From Pedobacter borealis DSM 19626 (GTDB lineage Bacteria; Bacteroidota; Bacteroidia; Sphingobacteriales; Sphingobacteriaceae), in the NCBI RefSeq assembly GCF_000708285.2, contig NZ_JAUG01000034.1, positions 1-43,093 of the forward strand: a DNA stretch of 43,093 nucleotides. The letters run 5' to 3'. The translations under genes and the position numbers were made by a program. Under the pieces are notes generated by a model. The model saw nothing but the letters and a program-made list of their open reading frames with translations. It was not told the DNA's origin and searched no databases. Shown one piece after another: positions 42,801-43,093 of this stretch (positions within the stretch are counted from its first letter, which is position 1; each line of letters begins with the position of its first letter).

Positions 42801-43093
42801 GAATAGTTTTTTATTAAATTATCAAGTACCGGGTATCAAGTATCAAGAAGTCGGTGCAAGTTTACGCAAAGGAAACAAAGTTATTTATTCATTAACCACT
42901 AAGGTGCAAAGAACACAAAGTTTTTTAATAACCTGAGTTCGATTATTAAATCTCATTTTGTGGCGTTTTAATCAAGTTTTCTGTTAAGACGGTCGTCACC
43001 CTGAATTTATTTCAGGGTCTTTCACGCTAAAAAGATGCTGAAATAAATTCAGCAGGACGATAAAGCGGGATTAGGCGTAAATAAGATATAATT
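42801..43093. repeat. Repeat-rich end of window
   Basis: No gene. Holds the TACTTGATACT-type repeat (42820-42852), a TTAACCACTAAGGTGCAAAG-type dispersed sequence (from 42894), and the inverted two-hairpin REP-like element at 42994-43059. Confidence 0.65.

Noticed and set aside
14805..43093. CRISPR array among the many repeats.
   Set aside because: The repeats are dispersed, unequal and often inverted; there is no regular repeat-spacer unit and no cas gene.

Overview
The window comes from a Bacteroidota chromosome, most likely a Pedobacter-like member of the Sphingobacteriaceae. Four things point there. A type IX secretion protein (PorV) sits at the left edge. There is a large TonB-dependent receptor with a carboxypeptidase-regulatory-like N-terminus. 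Several promoters resemble the Bacteroidota -7 element TAnnTTTG. The F1 epsilon subunit is very short and paired with atpD alone.

Positions 1-11.5 kb look like accessory or eroded DNA. After the 5' end of porV (minus strand) comes about 1.1 kb of decayed DNA with a short gene remnant. Next is a frameshifted thioredoxin-like (TlpA) fragment fused to a 5'-truncated LytS-type histidine kinase. A minus-strand operon follows, coding for an outer-membrane TonB receptor, a secreted metallo-beta-lactamase-fold hydrolase and a secreted glycerophosphodiester phosphodiesterase-like enzyme. A plus-strand trio comes next: a small lipoprotein, a membrane protein with a Cys/His-rich tail, and a TerB-PH protein. 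The region ends at a serine-recombinase C-terminal remnant abutting tRNA-Arg(ACG).

Positions 11.6-16.2 kb are housekeeping genes: a peroxiredoxin, an RmlD-like reductase, atpD-atpC, and an alpha/beta-hydrolase lipoprotein.

Positions 16.5-34.5 kb hold the whole branched-chain amino acid pathway on the plus strand: ilvE, ilvD, ilvB, ilvN, ilvC, leuC, leuD, leuB, leuA and ilvA. The most striking signals here are two separate leader-peptide attenuators. One lies before ilvE: a 45-residue leader with 14 Val/Leu/Ile codons in 17, followed by an antiterminator and a terminator. The other lies before ilvD: a 25-residue Ile-rich leader with the same architecture and its own promoter-like element. LeuA lacks the usual C-terminal leucine-sensing domain, which fits control at the RNA level. 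Non-pathway genes are interspersed in the cluster: a methyltransferase, an ORF6N phage-type protein, a DinB protein, an ABM-fold protein, a ModF-like ABC ATPase and a cupin. The spacers are filled with dispersed repeats, some of which supply stop codons or overlap start regions of the genes.

Positions 34.5-43 kb hold a DUF4230 protein, a lipoprotein, and an AAA/DUF4143 ATPase gene. Near-identical 57-58 bp direct repeats flank the ATPase gene. One copy is the native 3' end of the next gene (an ABC ATPase), so the ATPase gene looks like an inserted cassette. Then come a DUF6364/PIN toxin-antitoxin pair, an ECF sigma/anti-sigma/outer-membrane-protein operon, and another outer-membrane beta-barrel gene. 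REP-like two-hairpin elements occur at 34.0 kb and, inverted, at 43.0 kb.
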